Positions 1 through 10,035 of a stretch of DNA of 64,000 bases are shown one piece after another. The notes under the pieces were generated by a model, which was given only the letters and a program-made list of their open reading frames with translations, was not told the origin of the DNA and made no database searches. Position 1 is the first letter of the stretch; each line of letters starts with the position of its first letter. This DNA comes from Paraniabella ginsengisoli (lineage in GTDB: Bacteria; Bacteroidota; Bacteroidia; Chitinophagales; Chitinophagaceae), in assembly GCF_022513635.1 (NCBI RefSeq), contig NZ_JAKWBL010000005.1:1-64000 (forward strand), given 5' to 3'. Both the position numbers and the translations under genes were made by a program.

Positions 1-2
1 TG

Positions 3-818
3 AACGGTGCTTCCAAATCTAATAAAGGCTGGGAATTTGTAATTGGATATCGTGGCGAAAGAACAACAGATTTCAGTTATAATGTTCAGTTCAACTTTGC
101 ACATTTCAGAGATAAGATAACTGAGCTTCCTGAAGAAGTGAGGCCTGCTTATCCAGGCAATCTTGTAAGCACCATTATCGGGCGTTCACAATTCGACATT
201 TTTGGTTATAAAACTGACGGATTATTCCAGTCGCAAGCCGAAGTAGATGCAGCTCCTGAACAAATTGGCGCAGGCCCGGGAAGAATAAAATATGTAGATG
301 TTAATGGAGATAATGTAATTAACGATCTGGACAGAACCTGGATTGGCACTACATTACCGAGCCTGGAATATGGTGTAAGGATTGATATGAATTATAAAAA
401 ATTCGACGTTGCTATTTTTGGTTCGGGCGTTGCAGGAAGAACCGGCTTTGATGTGTACTCTCAATTTAACCAACTAATGCGCAGCCGCGAAAATGTGGGC
501 CCGGGCGTATTTGACGGATGGACGCCACAAAATACTAATACCACTGTACCTGCACTTACACTTAGTGACAATAATAATGAAACCCGTACGTCGGACTATT
601 TTATGGTAAGTACAGCCTTCTTTAAAATGCGTAATATACAACTGGGTTATACGCTTCGTCCACAAAAAGTATTTTCAAATCTTCGCTTCTTTTTAATGGC
701 CGAAAATCTGTTTTGGTTTAAAAGCAAAGATTATTTAAGTCCCGATCCGGAACGGATTGACTTCAATCCCATTCCAATTCCCAAAACTTACACATTTGGC
801 ATTAACGCATCATTTTAA
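3..818 (+). CDS. SusC/RagA-type TonB-dependent outer membrane transporter, C-terminal part
   Basis: The reading frame is open from base 3 and its start lies outside the window. The visible 271 residues have the look of the last barrel strands of a SusC/RagA protein: a domain like 'FGYKTDGLFQSQAEVDA', a calcium-loop-like 'DVNGDNVINDLDRTWIG', and an aromatic terminal strand ending TFGINASF. SusC proteins import oligosaccharides across the outer membrane with TonB energy, working with the SusD lipoprotein encoded just downstream. The linked GH172 and GH32 genes suggest a fructan-type substrate; that is inference. The family call is firm and the substrate is not. Confidence 0.9.
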   Translation, partial: NGASKSNKGWEFVIGYRGERTTDFSYNVQFNFAHFRDKITELPEEVRPAYPGNLVSTIIGRSQFDIFGYKTDGLFQSQAEVDAAPEQIGAGPGRIKYVDVNGDNVINDLDRTWIGTTLPSLEYGVRIDMNYKKFDVAIFGSGVAGRTGFDVYSQFNQLMRSRENVGPGVFDGWTPQNTNTTVPALTLSDNNNETRTSDYFMVSTAFFKMRNIQLGYTLRPQKVFSNLRFFLMAENLFWFKSKDYLSPDPERIDFNPIPIPKTYTFGINASF

Positions 819-925
819 TTAAAAACGATTGAGACATGAAACGCTTAAATAAATTTTTTACGTTCACAGATGGGATGTCTAAAAAGCGTTCCATCCGACT
901 ATTAAAAAACATAAAATATATACGG

Positions 926-2638
926 ATGAAATATTCTATACGTATTATAACATATATAACAATCACATTAGTTATTGCCTCTTGCACCAAGCAATTAGAC
1001 TATAAACCCGAAGGTTATTTGGCTTCTACCGATCTTACTTCAGCCGAAGCAGCGGAAGGGCTGGTAACTGCCGCTTATGCTGCCATTGGTAATGGTGATA
1101 TGATCGGTCCTATTTACAGCAACTGGGCTTATGGCAGTGTACGCTCCGACGATACCTATAAAGGTGGAGGAGGAACCGGAGACCTTGACGAAGTGGATAA
1201 AATGGAACATTACAATCTGGTAACCGCTGATATGAGTGGAATTGGCTTTCTTCCAAGAACATGGAGAAACTTGTACAAATCAATATCAAGAGCCAATACA
1301 GCTTTACGTGCTATAAACGCATTAACAGATAGCGACTTTCCACAAAAACAATCCCGTGTAGCCGAATTGAAATTTTTAAGAGGACACAGTTATTTTACTT
1401 TAAAATTGTTATTTAAAAACATTCCCATATTTGATGAAAATGCAACTGAAGAGGAAATTTTAAAAACATCGAATGATTTAAGCAATGAAGAATCGTGGAA
1501 TAAAATAGCAGCTGATTTCCAATATGCAATTGACAACCTGCCCGAAACGCAAACAGATCTGGCAAGAACTAATAAATTAGCGGCTCAGGCTTATCTGGCC
1601 AAACTACGACTTTTTCAGGCTTATGAACAAAATGAAACACATCAGGTAACCAATATTAACAAAGAACGATTACAGGAAGTAGTAACCTTAACGCAGGCTG
1701 TTATATCATCTAATAAATATCGCCTTAGCGCTGATATTTCAGATAATTTCCTTCCGGAAACCGAGAATGGGCCTGAATCGATTTTCGCTATTCAGTTTAC
1801 AATAAACGACGGAACAACGGCTGGCAGAATGAATTATGAAGATGGGCTAAACTATCCGCATGGTGCGCCACAATATGGTTGCTGCGGTTTTCATGCAGGC
1901 AGTCAAAATCTTGTAAACGCACACACAACAGATGCAAACGGACTTCCCAACTTTACTACATTCAACAATACAATTGCCAATCTGAACTTTGCTACAGTTG
2001 ATGTAAGGCTTGATCATACGATTGGTATTGACGGACACGTTTACAAATATGACAACACCAAATTATTCAGCAATAGCTGGGTACGCGATGCCGGTGTGTA
2101 TGGAAATTTTCACACCATGCGCAGCCAGCAACTAGCAACCAGCTCTTCCTATTTTAAGAACGGGCCTTTTATGGGTTCAGCAAAAAACTACGATGTATTG
2201 CGTTATGATGAAGTGTTATTAATGCAAGCTGAAGCTTATATTGAATTAGGCCAACAGTCATTAGCTTTGCCACTCATCAATCAAATAAGAGAAAGAGCTG
2301 CAGCCAGCACAGAAAGGTTGAAAAAGCTAGATGGAACTTTTGCATCAAGGTATAATGTAAAACCTTATCCGGCTACAGGTTGGACGCAGGAATATGCACG
2401 CAGAGCTTTACGTTGGGAGAGAAGGTTAGAATTTGCAACAGAAGGCCATCGCTTTTTTGATTTGGTAAGATGGGGAATTGCAGCTCAGGTTTTGAATGAT
2501 TATCTGTCGGTTGAAAAAGTAAGAAGGCCGTTTCTTTCGACAGCAGTATTTACAGCAGGAAGGGACGAATATTTCCCTATTCCTCAATCAGAAATAACTT
2601 TTACTAAAGGATTGTATAAACAAAATCCGAAGTACTAA
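926..2638 (+). CDS. SusD/RagB family glycan-binding outer membrane lipoprotein
   Basis: This is the partner of the upstream SusC; SusD proteins cap the transporter and bind glycan. I chose the ATG at 926 because it gives a lipoprotein signal peptide (hydrophobic stretch ending LVIASC, lipid on Cys20) followed by a typical SusD N-terminus. An in-frame ATG at 836, 18 bases after susC, would add 30 charged residues ahead of the signal and is less likely. The C-terminus has the expected SusD-family run 'RRALRWERRLEFATEGHRFF', then 'DLVRWG' and a final 'YFPIPQSEI'. It is about 570 residues, a normal size, and forms one operon with susC. Confidence 0.93.
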   Translation: MKYSIRIITYITITLVIASCTKQLDYKPEGYLASTDLTSAEAAEGLVTAAYAAIGNGDMIGPIYSNWAYGSVRSDDTYKGGGGTGDLDEVDKMEHYNLVTADMSGIGFLPRTWRNLYKSISRANTALRAINALTDSDFPQKQSRVAELKFLRGHSYFTLKLLFKNIPIFDENATEEEILKTSNDLSNEESWNKIAADFQYAIDNLPETQTDLARTNKLAAQAYLAKLRLFQAYEQNETHQVTNINKERLQEVVTLTQAVISSNKYRLSADISDNFLPETENGPESIFAIQFTINDGTTAGRMNYEDGLNYPHGAPQYGCCGFHAGSQNLVNAHTTDANGLPNFTTFNNTIANLNFATVDVRLDHTIGIDGHVYKYDNTKLFSNSWVRDAGVYGNFHTMRSQQLATSSSYFKNGPFMGSAKNYDVLRYDEVLLMQAEAYIELGQQSLALPLINQIRERAAASTERLKKLDGTFASRYNVKPYPATGWTQEYARRALRWERRLEFATEGHRFFDLVRWGIAAQVLNDYLSVEKVRRPFLSTAVFTAGRDEYFPIPQSEITFTKGLYKQNPKY

Positions 2639-2856
2639 TATAGCGAGGAGGAAATAGCAAGTGTCGAGTGGGTTGCAGGCTTTAAGTTCACAATCTATTA
2701 TCAACTATCATCTGCAGCTCACATCGTCGCTTATGTAGGATGACTTATAATCGGGACGATGAAGGGAGCGTCGCAATTACGATGCCATGTATTTTCCTGA
2801 TGATAAAATAAATATTTTCGTACACTTCATTTCATTAACATCAGAACCAGTCAATA
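2639..2856. other. Spacer between susD and the GH172 gene
   Basis: A 218-base gap without a convincing ORF. It contains a 7-base inverted repeat (CATCGTC ... GACGATG, around 2724-2762) and one copy of the dispersed GCGACGCA-type repeat at 2768-2807. No clear terminator was seen, so the glycosidase genes may be co-transcribed with susCD. Confidence 0.5.
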
Positions 2857-4433
2857 ATGATAAAAAAACATTCGCTTACCGGAATGCTGTTATGCTTCTT
2901 GATCTGTCATAAAGGTTTTACACAACAGGTAACACTTAGCAGTGTTCTTAAAGAAATGACAAACTTTGATGCTGTAACAAAATATCCATCTCCATTATAT
3001 TCGATGAAGCAGGTAAGTAGTTATGACAGAAAATCCATTTCACCGGACAAGCCTGGCTGGTTTGCTAATGCAGATTTCAACCAGTTTATGAGGGAAGAGA
3101 AAAACGGGAGCCGTACTGAATATGTAATGATGGACGCTGAAGGCCCGGGTGCCATTGTACGCTTCTGGCTTACGACCATTGTGAAGCCCGGCACTATGCG
3201 GTTCTATTTTGATGGAAATGAAAAAGCCGCAATTGAAATTCCGGGGTTCGATTTGTTAAGAGGATTTAAATTAGGTTCAGCGCTGTTGAACCCGCACAGC
3301 AGTTACGAGCCGGAAGGCAAGGGTGGCAACACTTTATACTTTCCATTGCTATATCAAAAACATTGTAAAGTAACATGGGAATATACAGACACATCTGTCA
3401 TTAATAAACCTCATTATTATCAAATAAACTATAGAACTTATACGCCGGAGACAAAAGTAGAAACTTTTTCGCCCAATCATTTTACAAAATATAAAAAAGA
3501 AATTGATAAGGCAGAACAGACACTTTGGAATCCGATGGCTGTTGCAGGAAAGAAAGTCAGCACCAATAAGATTCTGGCGTCTGGTGAAGAGATCAATATT
3601 TCGTTGCCAACAGGAACAAATGCTATTCGCTCCATATCTGCAATTTTAAAAACCGATATTAATATTAATTATGAAAAAATGTGGCGTTCCATATTTTTAA
3701 AAATCGAGTTTGATGGTAAACAAACGGTAATGTGCCCGCTTGGAGATTTTATAGGCGGCGGTTATGGAGGAAAAAAATCAAAAGCTGGTATCGGGATTTA
3801 TCGGATAGTGGTGCCTTGGTTAGTCGTTGGGTGATGCCTTATCAGAAAAATGCAAAAATTTCATTTATTAATAAAAACCCGTTCCCGGTAAACATCAAAA
3901 CTGATGTAAGCGTGACTGCATACAAATGGGATGATGCAACGATGTATTTTCATACAACTTATAAATATGAAGAAAATATAAAAGATGCTAAATGGGATTA
4001 TGATGTAACCAAAGTTGCGGCCAAAGATCCGGCAGCGCCTATCGACTGGAACTTTGCGACTATCAATGGGAAGGGTGTGTATATGGGCAATACGCTCTCT
4101 ATCAACAACCGCATGAATACCTGGTATGGTGAAGGCGATGCTAAGGCTTATGTTGATGGAGAAAAATTCCCTTCCGAATTTGGTACCGGGCTTGAAGATT
4201 ATTATAATACTTCATGGGCACCTGTAGTTTTATACCAAACTCCTTTTGCTAATGCCACACGCGCTGACAATCCGTCTTCTGCCGGATTAAATACTTTCAC
4301 AAGAACAAGGATTTTAGATGCAATTCCTTTCAGCAATAGTTTTTCATATGATATGGAAATGCTAAGCTGGGACGGAGGCGTAATTGATGCAGCCGCAACA
4401 ACATATTGGTACGGTATGCCTGGTGCTAATTGA
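2857..4433 (+). CDS. GH172 (DUF2961) glycoside hydrolase, frame broken once
   Basis: A secreted protein with a signal peptide (residues 1-22, ending GFTQQ) followed by a DUF2961 domain: 'MDAEGPGAIVRFWLTT', 'CPLGDFIGGGYGG', and after the break 'SWYRDLSDSGALVSRWVMPY' and 'FPSEFGTGLEDYYNTSW'. The frame changes at the seven-A run at 3771-3777; one missing A restores a continuous protein of about 525 residues. GH172 includes an enzyme acting on difructose dianhydride I (alpha-fructofuranosidase) and also arabinan-active members. The two GH32 genes downstream favour a fructose substrate here, by inference. The A-run is also a slippery heptamer in the right phase, but the genome-wide pattern points to sequence error. 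Confidence 0.85.
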
Positions 4434-4499
4434 TAGTTTAAAAGTTAACTTACCCATCACAATAAAAATATTCTTTCTACATCTTGCAAAAAAATAAAC

Positions 4500-6188
4500 A
4501 TGATTAAAACATTACTCAACACGTTTTTATTTCTTTTAGTTTTTGTGTCCGGATTTGCACAAGACCAATCGCCAACTAAAAACATTGCTACCTATTTCAC
4601 AGCAGAAAAAAATACCTGGTTTTGCCGGTTAAAAATGGCGCAACCAAGCGAAACCTGGAGCTTTGGGTAGACGGTATAAATACACGTTTCTGGGATATGG
4701 AACTGGCCGAAGGTGAGCCAGATTGGTATGCTTATATGCGAATCGATCAATGGAAGGGCAAACCTGTTGAACTTAGAGTAGACAAAGTTGCAACAACATC
4801 AAAAGTGTTTGATACTGTTTTGCAAAGTGATAAGGATACCAACACAAATGAGTATCATGAGAAGTTACGTGCACAATTTCACTTCTCGCCCAAGCGAGGC
4901 TGGACGAATGATCCAAATGGAATGGTCTATTTCAATGGTGAGTATCATTTGTTTTTTCAACACAATCCATATGGCCGAAACTGGGGCAATATGACCTGGG
5001 GACACGCCGTGAGTAAAGACCTCATTCACTGGACTGAACTTGATGACGCGATACATCCAGATCAAGGAGGCCCCGTATTTAGCGGCGGCGGCGTGGTAGA
5101 TAAAAACAATACCAGCGGATTAGGTAAAGACGGAAAACCAGCAATGGTACTGTTTCATACGGGTGCTAAAGGTTGGGGACAATATATGAGCTGGAGTACG
5201 GACGGACGCAACTTTCAGCAATACGGCAAAGCAGTTGTGCCGCGCATTAATAAAGACAATCGCGATCCGAAAGTAATATGGCATGAACCAACAAAGAAAT
5301 GGGTGATGGTTGTTTGGGTAGAACGGGGCAACAACGAACAGCACAGCATGCAGTTTCTTACTTCTCCGGATCTTAAAAACTGGACGCCAACAAGCATTAC
5401 TTATGGTGGCATAGGTAACGACCGTTATCTTTTTGAATGTCCTGAGTTTTATGAATTGCCTGTACAAGGTTTGCCCGGCGTAAAAAATGGGTGCTTACTG
5501 GCGCTAATACTGAATATGCTATTGGAACTTTTGATGGCAACAGTTTTAAGGAGGAGGAAAAAAGCTACAAAACCAATATGGACGCGACTTTTACGCACCA
5601 CAAACATTTAGCGATGAACCAACTGACAGGCGCGTTGAAATTGGATGGTGGCGCACTAATACAGCTAAGGGAGATATGACATTTAACCAATCGATGAGTT
5701 TACCTATAGAACACAAATTGGTAAAAACAGCTGAAGGCATCAGGCTTACACGAATGCCTGTGAAAGAAGTTGAAACGCTGAGAGGTAAATCTTACAAATT
5801 AGGAAATAAAACTATTAAAGAAAATGGTGCAAACCCGTTGAAGGATATCAATATAGAATTAGCTGAAATAAGCATGGATATCATTCCAGGTAAAGCAAAG
5901 GAAGTAATACTAAATGTTCGCGGAGTAGATGTAAAATATGATGTAACTAATCAGCTACTGATAGTAGATGGTGTTAAAGCACCAGCGCCTTTGCAAAAAG
6001 GTAAATTGTCGTTGTTGTTGTTTGCAGATCGCACTGGCCTTGAGATCTTTGCCAATAACGGGTTAATGTTTATGCCAATTAATATCAATATTGAAGGTAG
6101 CAACAGAACCTTATCACTATCCGCCAAAGGCGGCACTGCAAAGGTTTCCAATCTTCAGGTATATGAATTGAAAAGTATTTGGCATTGA
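4500..6188 (+). CDS. GH32 fructan hydrolase (levanase/inulinase type), frame broken three times
   Basis: The start at 4500 gives a signal peptide ending VSGFAQ. Next comes an N-terminal beta domain like those of Bacteroidota levanases ('LPVKNGATKRNLELWVDG'), then the five-bladed propeller with 'GWTNDPNG' (nucleophile Asp), 'NRDPKV' (transition-state stabiliser) and 'FECPEF' (acid/base Glu), and a C-terminal beta-sandwich ending 'LQVYELK'. Frame breaks are at A-runs 4606-4612, 5482-5487 and 5558-5563. Each needs one more A, giving about 563 residues with all catalytic motifs. The enzyme would cleave terminal or internal beta-fructosyl links; endo or exo action cannot be told from sequence alone. 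Confidence 0.9.
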
Positions 6189-6222
6189 CAGTAAACATCA
6201 TAATTATTAAAAAATAAATAGC

Positions 6223-7730
6223 ATGACTTTAAAAATAAAATGGCTTTTATTATTATTCATTGTTAGTTATTCCGGGCTGTACTGTAGCCAGAAAGAGGCC
6301 AAAGAGCAGGAAGAACAACATCGCCCAATCATTCATTTCACACCAAAAAAGGCTGGATGAACGACCCAAACGGAATGGTATTTCTGAATGGAAAATATCA
6401 TTTATTCTTCCAGCACAATCCTGATAGCACTGTGTGGGGTCCGATGCATTGGGGCCACGCTACAAGTACCGATCTGGTTCATTGGCAAGAGTTGCCGATA
6501 GCTTTATACCCGGATAGTTTAGGTACGATATTTTCCGGCAGCGCCGTTATAGATGAAAACAACACGGCAGGATTTGGAAAAAACGCGATGGTGGCTATCT
6601 ACACCAATCACAGCCACGAATTAGAAAAAACAAATGTTGATACATTCCAAACCCAAAGCATTGCTTATAGTTTAGACGAAGGTAAAACCTGGACTAAATA
6701 TAGCGGCAATCCTGTTATACGAAATCCGGGCATTCACGATTTTCGTGACCCAAAAGTATATTGGTTTGATGCAGATAAAAAATGGATTATGACATTGGCA
6801 ACATTAGATCATATCACTTTTTATTCATCGCCCGACTTAAAAAACTGGAAAGAAGAAAGCAAGTTTGGTAAAAACATTGGCGCACATGGCGGCGTATGGG
6901 AATGCCCCGATCTTTTTCCGATGGATTATAACGGAAAACAAATATGGACCTTAATTGTAAACATTAATCCTGGCGGGCCAAACGGAGGATCGGCTACTCA
7001 ATATTTTACTGGAAATTTTGACGGCCACAATTTTACACCTTTTGATACAGCAACGCGTTGGTTAGATTATGGCCCTGACGAATATGCTGGCATTACCTGG
7101 AGCAACACCGGTAACAGAAGAATATTTTTAGGCTGGATGAGCAACTGGCAATATGCCAATGTAGTGCCTACTGAAAAATGGAGAAGCGCTACAACTATTG
7201 CAAGAGAACTTTCTTTAGAAAATGTAAACGGCAGTTATTTAGTTACATCAGTGCCTGTAAAGGAATTGGACAAGGTGGTTAAAAAACAAACAGTCTTATC
7301 AAATATTGATGCAAAAAATTACACGCTAACGGATGACCTGATCAAGCTGAATGGTGCAGCCAGACTTAGTTTCAGCTCCAATAAGATAAAATCATTCGAT
7401 ATTATCTTATCGAATGAGAAAGGTGAAAAAGTAGTAGTGGGTTATAGCAGAACCAACAAGAAATATTTTATAGACCGCACTAAAAGCGGCAATATTTCTT
7501 TTGAAAAAGGTTTTGCCCAAAAGCATACAGCACCTCGTTTCAGCACAAGCGACACAATGAATATCACACTTGTCATTGATAAAGCATCTGTAGAACTTTT
7601 TGCCGACAATGGTCTGACTGTAATGACTGAAATATTTTTCCCGACAACACCATTTTCAATCATTACCATTCAATCTCCTGAAGGGATGATGATTCAGGAA
7701 TTGAAGTTTGATGAGCTGAGTGGAAAATGA
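6223..7730 (+). CDS. Second GH32 beta-fructosidase, probable lipoprotein, frame broken once
   Basis: The start at 6223 gives a hydrophobic leader ending 'SGLYC', compatible with a lax Bacteroidota lipobox, so probably a surface or periplasmic lipoprotein. The frame break at A6 6345-6350 falls just before the nucleophile motif; adding one A reads 'FTPKKGWMNDPNG'. Further motifs are 'HDFRDPKV' and 'WECPDLF', and 'ITWSNTGNRRIFLGWMSNW' in the late propeller, followed by the beta-sandwich. About 502 residues. It lacks the extra N-terminal domain of the upstream GH32, so the two are likely complementary (for example endo plus exo), which is inference. Confidence 0.9.
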
Positions 7731-7747
7731 TAATGTTCGTTTATGGT

Positions 7748-7787
7748 TTTTTATAGACCGCAATTTAAAACCGTGGTCTATAAAATA
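7748..7787. terminator. Hairpin between convergent GH32 and sulfatase genes
   Basis: A perfect 10-base inverted repeat (TTTATAGACC at 7750-7759 and GGTCTATAAA at 7775-7784) with T-rich and A-rich flanks. It lies in the 88-base gap between convergent genes and could end transcription in both directions. Confidence 0.6.
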
Positions 7788-7818
7788 ATCATAGGCTATA
7801 AAATTTTTTATCAAAATC

Positions 7819-9301
7819 CTATTCAGCATTGGCATACATTTTTTGAGCCTTATCAATTTCTGTTTTCCAGCTTGTCATCATCTTTTTTACTATTTCAGGA
7901 TTTTGCGCAGCTACATTTTTTTGTTCGTAAGGATCATTTTTATGATTGTACAATTCAATAGTTGGCTCGCCTTTTCTAAAATATTTTGTAAACCGATAAT
8001 GCGGTGTTCGTATGGTAATACCCTGATTGTAATAACTTAAAGCAGCATCTCGTAAAGAAGGCTGTTTTTTATTTTTCAGCAATGGCACAAGACTTTGTCC
8101 ATCTGCCGCATAAGGCATATTAAGTCCGCACAATTGCATCAGTGTTGGATATACATCAACAGAACTTACTATGTTGTTACAAACTTCGCCTTGCTTCATT
8201 TGCGGTGTTTTTACAATAAAAGCGCTGCGCAGTGCCCAATCAAAAAGCGTGTGCTTACCCCAAACCAAATCATCGCCCAAGTGCCATCCATGATCGCCCC
8301 AAAGCACCACGATTGTATTTTTATCCATTCCCGTTTCTTTCAATGCCTCCAACACTTTTCCTATCTGTGCATCTGTGTAACTAATGCTTGCATAGTAAGC
8401 GTGGCGCAGCTTTCGGGCATAAGCGTTGGATACTGGCTTGTTTAAAGAAGCGCGTTCATCACTTAATTTATATCCGTTTAATTCGCCGCTCTCATGCAAG
8501 CTCGCTTTATTTACGGCTTGAGGAATAAAAGGCGAAGGCGAGAGTGAGAGGCCATCTTCCTTGTACATATCCCAATATTTTTGGGGCGCATTAAAAGGCA
8601 AGTGGGGTTTAAAAAAACCAACACCCAAAAAAACGGTTGCTTTTGCTGAGCCAGCATTTTTATTTTTTCTGTGGCCAACTTTGCTGTCAGACCATCAACA
8701 TAACCCTCATCATCACAATCGCCGGCTTCGTAAGGTTTTACCATTTTGTCTTTCGTTGTGCGACTCGAACCATCCTGGTAACCAAAGAAAGCATTCCATC
8801 CCGTTTTCCATTTACCGGCATCAAAAAGCATTTCATCCCAGCTATTGGGGAGCTCCAACTTATTGCTCCGCTCTTCATCATACTCGTATAAATACCCATC
8901 TGCCGAATGGCTTATTTTTCCAATGCCAACGGTATAATATCCGTTTCGTTTAAATTGCTCAACAAAGGTTTCAGGATTTTTTCCTGACGGTTTTCCGGAA
9001 ACGGTTTTCTCTAATGCGTTATTAGCTATTTGTATTTTCGTTTGCGGATACATGCCGGTTAATATGCTGGCTCTTGAAGCCCCGCAGGTAGGCACCGCAA
9101 CATATTGTCGCTTAAAAAGCATGCTGGCATTTGCCAACTGATCTATATTAGGTGTATGCACTTCTTTGTTGCCGTAACAACCCAAATCGGGTCGTAAATC
9201 ATCAACAAAAATAAACAGTACATTAGGTTTGTTTTTTTGAGCAGTTGTATCAGAAATAAACGAGAAAAAATCAGTATTAAAAAAAGAAATCGTTGTTGCA
9301 T
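7819..9301 (-). CDS. Type I sulfatase (iduronate-2-sulfatase-like), frame broken twice
   Basis: A secreted sulfatase. The N-terminus has 'NVLFIFVDDLRPDLGCYG' with the metal-binding Asp pair, and 'PTCGASRASILTG' carries the C-x-A-x-R-like sequence whose Cys is converted to formylglycine. The later 'VLWGDHGWHLGD' supplies further metal ligands. The first part (start ATG at 9301-9299, signal peptide) joins at A6 9265-9270, and the middle break is at A7 8627-8633. One base each gives about 494 residues. It faces the fructan genes head-on, so it may belong to a different regulon; its substrate is unknown. Sulfated glycan is the usual target of this family. Confidence 0.88.
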
Positions 9302-9304
9302 GTT

Positions 9305-9333
9305 CAAATATAAAAACATCGACAGAAAGTCAA
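9305..9333 (-). promoter_or_regulatory. Putative Bacteroidota promoter for the sulfatase
   Basis: On the minus strand there is TTG, 18 bases, then TATATTTG (9312-9305), matching the TTG/TAnnTTTG consensus exactly. The -7 element ends only three bases before the ATG at 9301, so transcription would begin at or just after the start codon. Either the message is leaderless or the match is chance. Confidence 0.4.
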
Positions 9334-9372
9334 CTGTTTATTTAAATAAAAAGAATCATTTAACTTTCCAAA

Positions 9373-10032
9373 ATGGGTACAGTAGAAGTTTCTCCAAATC
9401 ACACCTTGTTCGTTTTTTCGCACATTGTTACTTATGGCAATGCCGCAAATGCTGCGCTTACAATGCAAATAAATGATGAAATTGAAACTATGTGGAATGA
9501 GCCACAGGCAAAGATTGTGTTTAACAATGATTACTATAAAGTACAATTCAAAATATCGGCTGAACATAAACCACACATTACGCCCGAAGAAATTTTAAGC
9601 AATGATGATCCTCGAAATAACTATTTCAGAATAGAAGCATTTGCACACGGTAATATTTCATTTGTCGATGGATTGGGTTGCAATACCGGTTATTTTAAAC
9701 TGGAGAATTTATACAAAGGCTCCACAACTGCGGCTCATGAATACGGACATACACTTGGACTGAAACACCCTACAATACTGGATTTGAGAGGAAAAGGCAT
9801 TCCGGGCATTATGTATCCAAGAGGCACATTGGTAGATCCTGAGTTTCAATACGATCCATCTATTCCTGCTGGTGCTAAGGGCGGCACCATGCATCCTATG
9901 TATAGAAAAGTTCTTGAAAGTGATATTGCTTTATTGAATATCGATCGACTTGATTTTAGCAATAGCAAAGCTGTTATCGGTGATTTTAGCAGTGTGTGGC
10001 ATCCAGATCATAAGGATATCGACTATGTATAA
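9373..10032 (+). CDS. Small metzincin-like zinc metalloprotease
   Basis: A protein of 219 residues. The zinc site is 'AAHEYGHTLGLKHP' (HExxHxxGxxH, residues about 119-132), followed about 20 residues later by a Met-turn 'GIMYPRG'. Together these define the metzincin fold; the exact family (M10-like or a reprolysin relative) cannot be settled. No signal peptide or membrane segment is visible, which is unusual for a metzincin. It could be cytoplasmic, or the true N-terminus may have been lost. It is convergent with the epimerase gene, with only 3 bases between them. Confidence 0.75.
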   Translation: MGTVEVSPNHTLFVFSHIVTYGNAANAALTMQINDEIETMWNEPQAKIVFNNDYYKVQFKISAEHKPHITPEEILSNDDPRNNYFRIEAFAHGNISFVDGLGCNTGYFKLENLYKGSTTAAHEYGHTLGLKHPTILDLRGKGIPGIMYPRGTLVDPEFQYDPSIPAGAKGGTMHPMYRKVLESDIALLNIDRLDFSNSKAVIGDFSSVWHPDHKDIDYV

Positions 10033-10035
10033 TGA

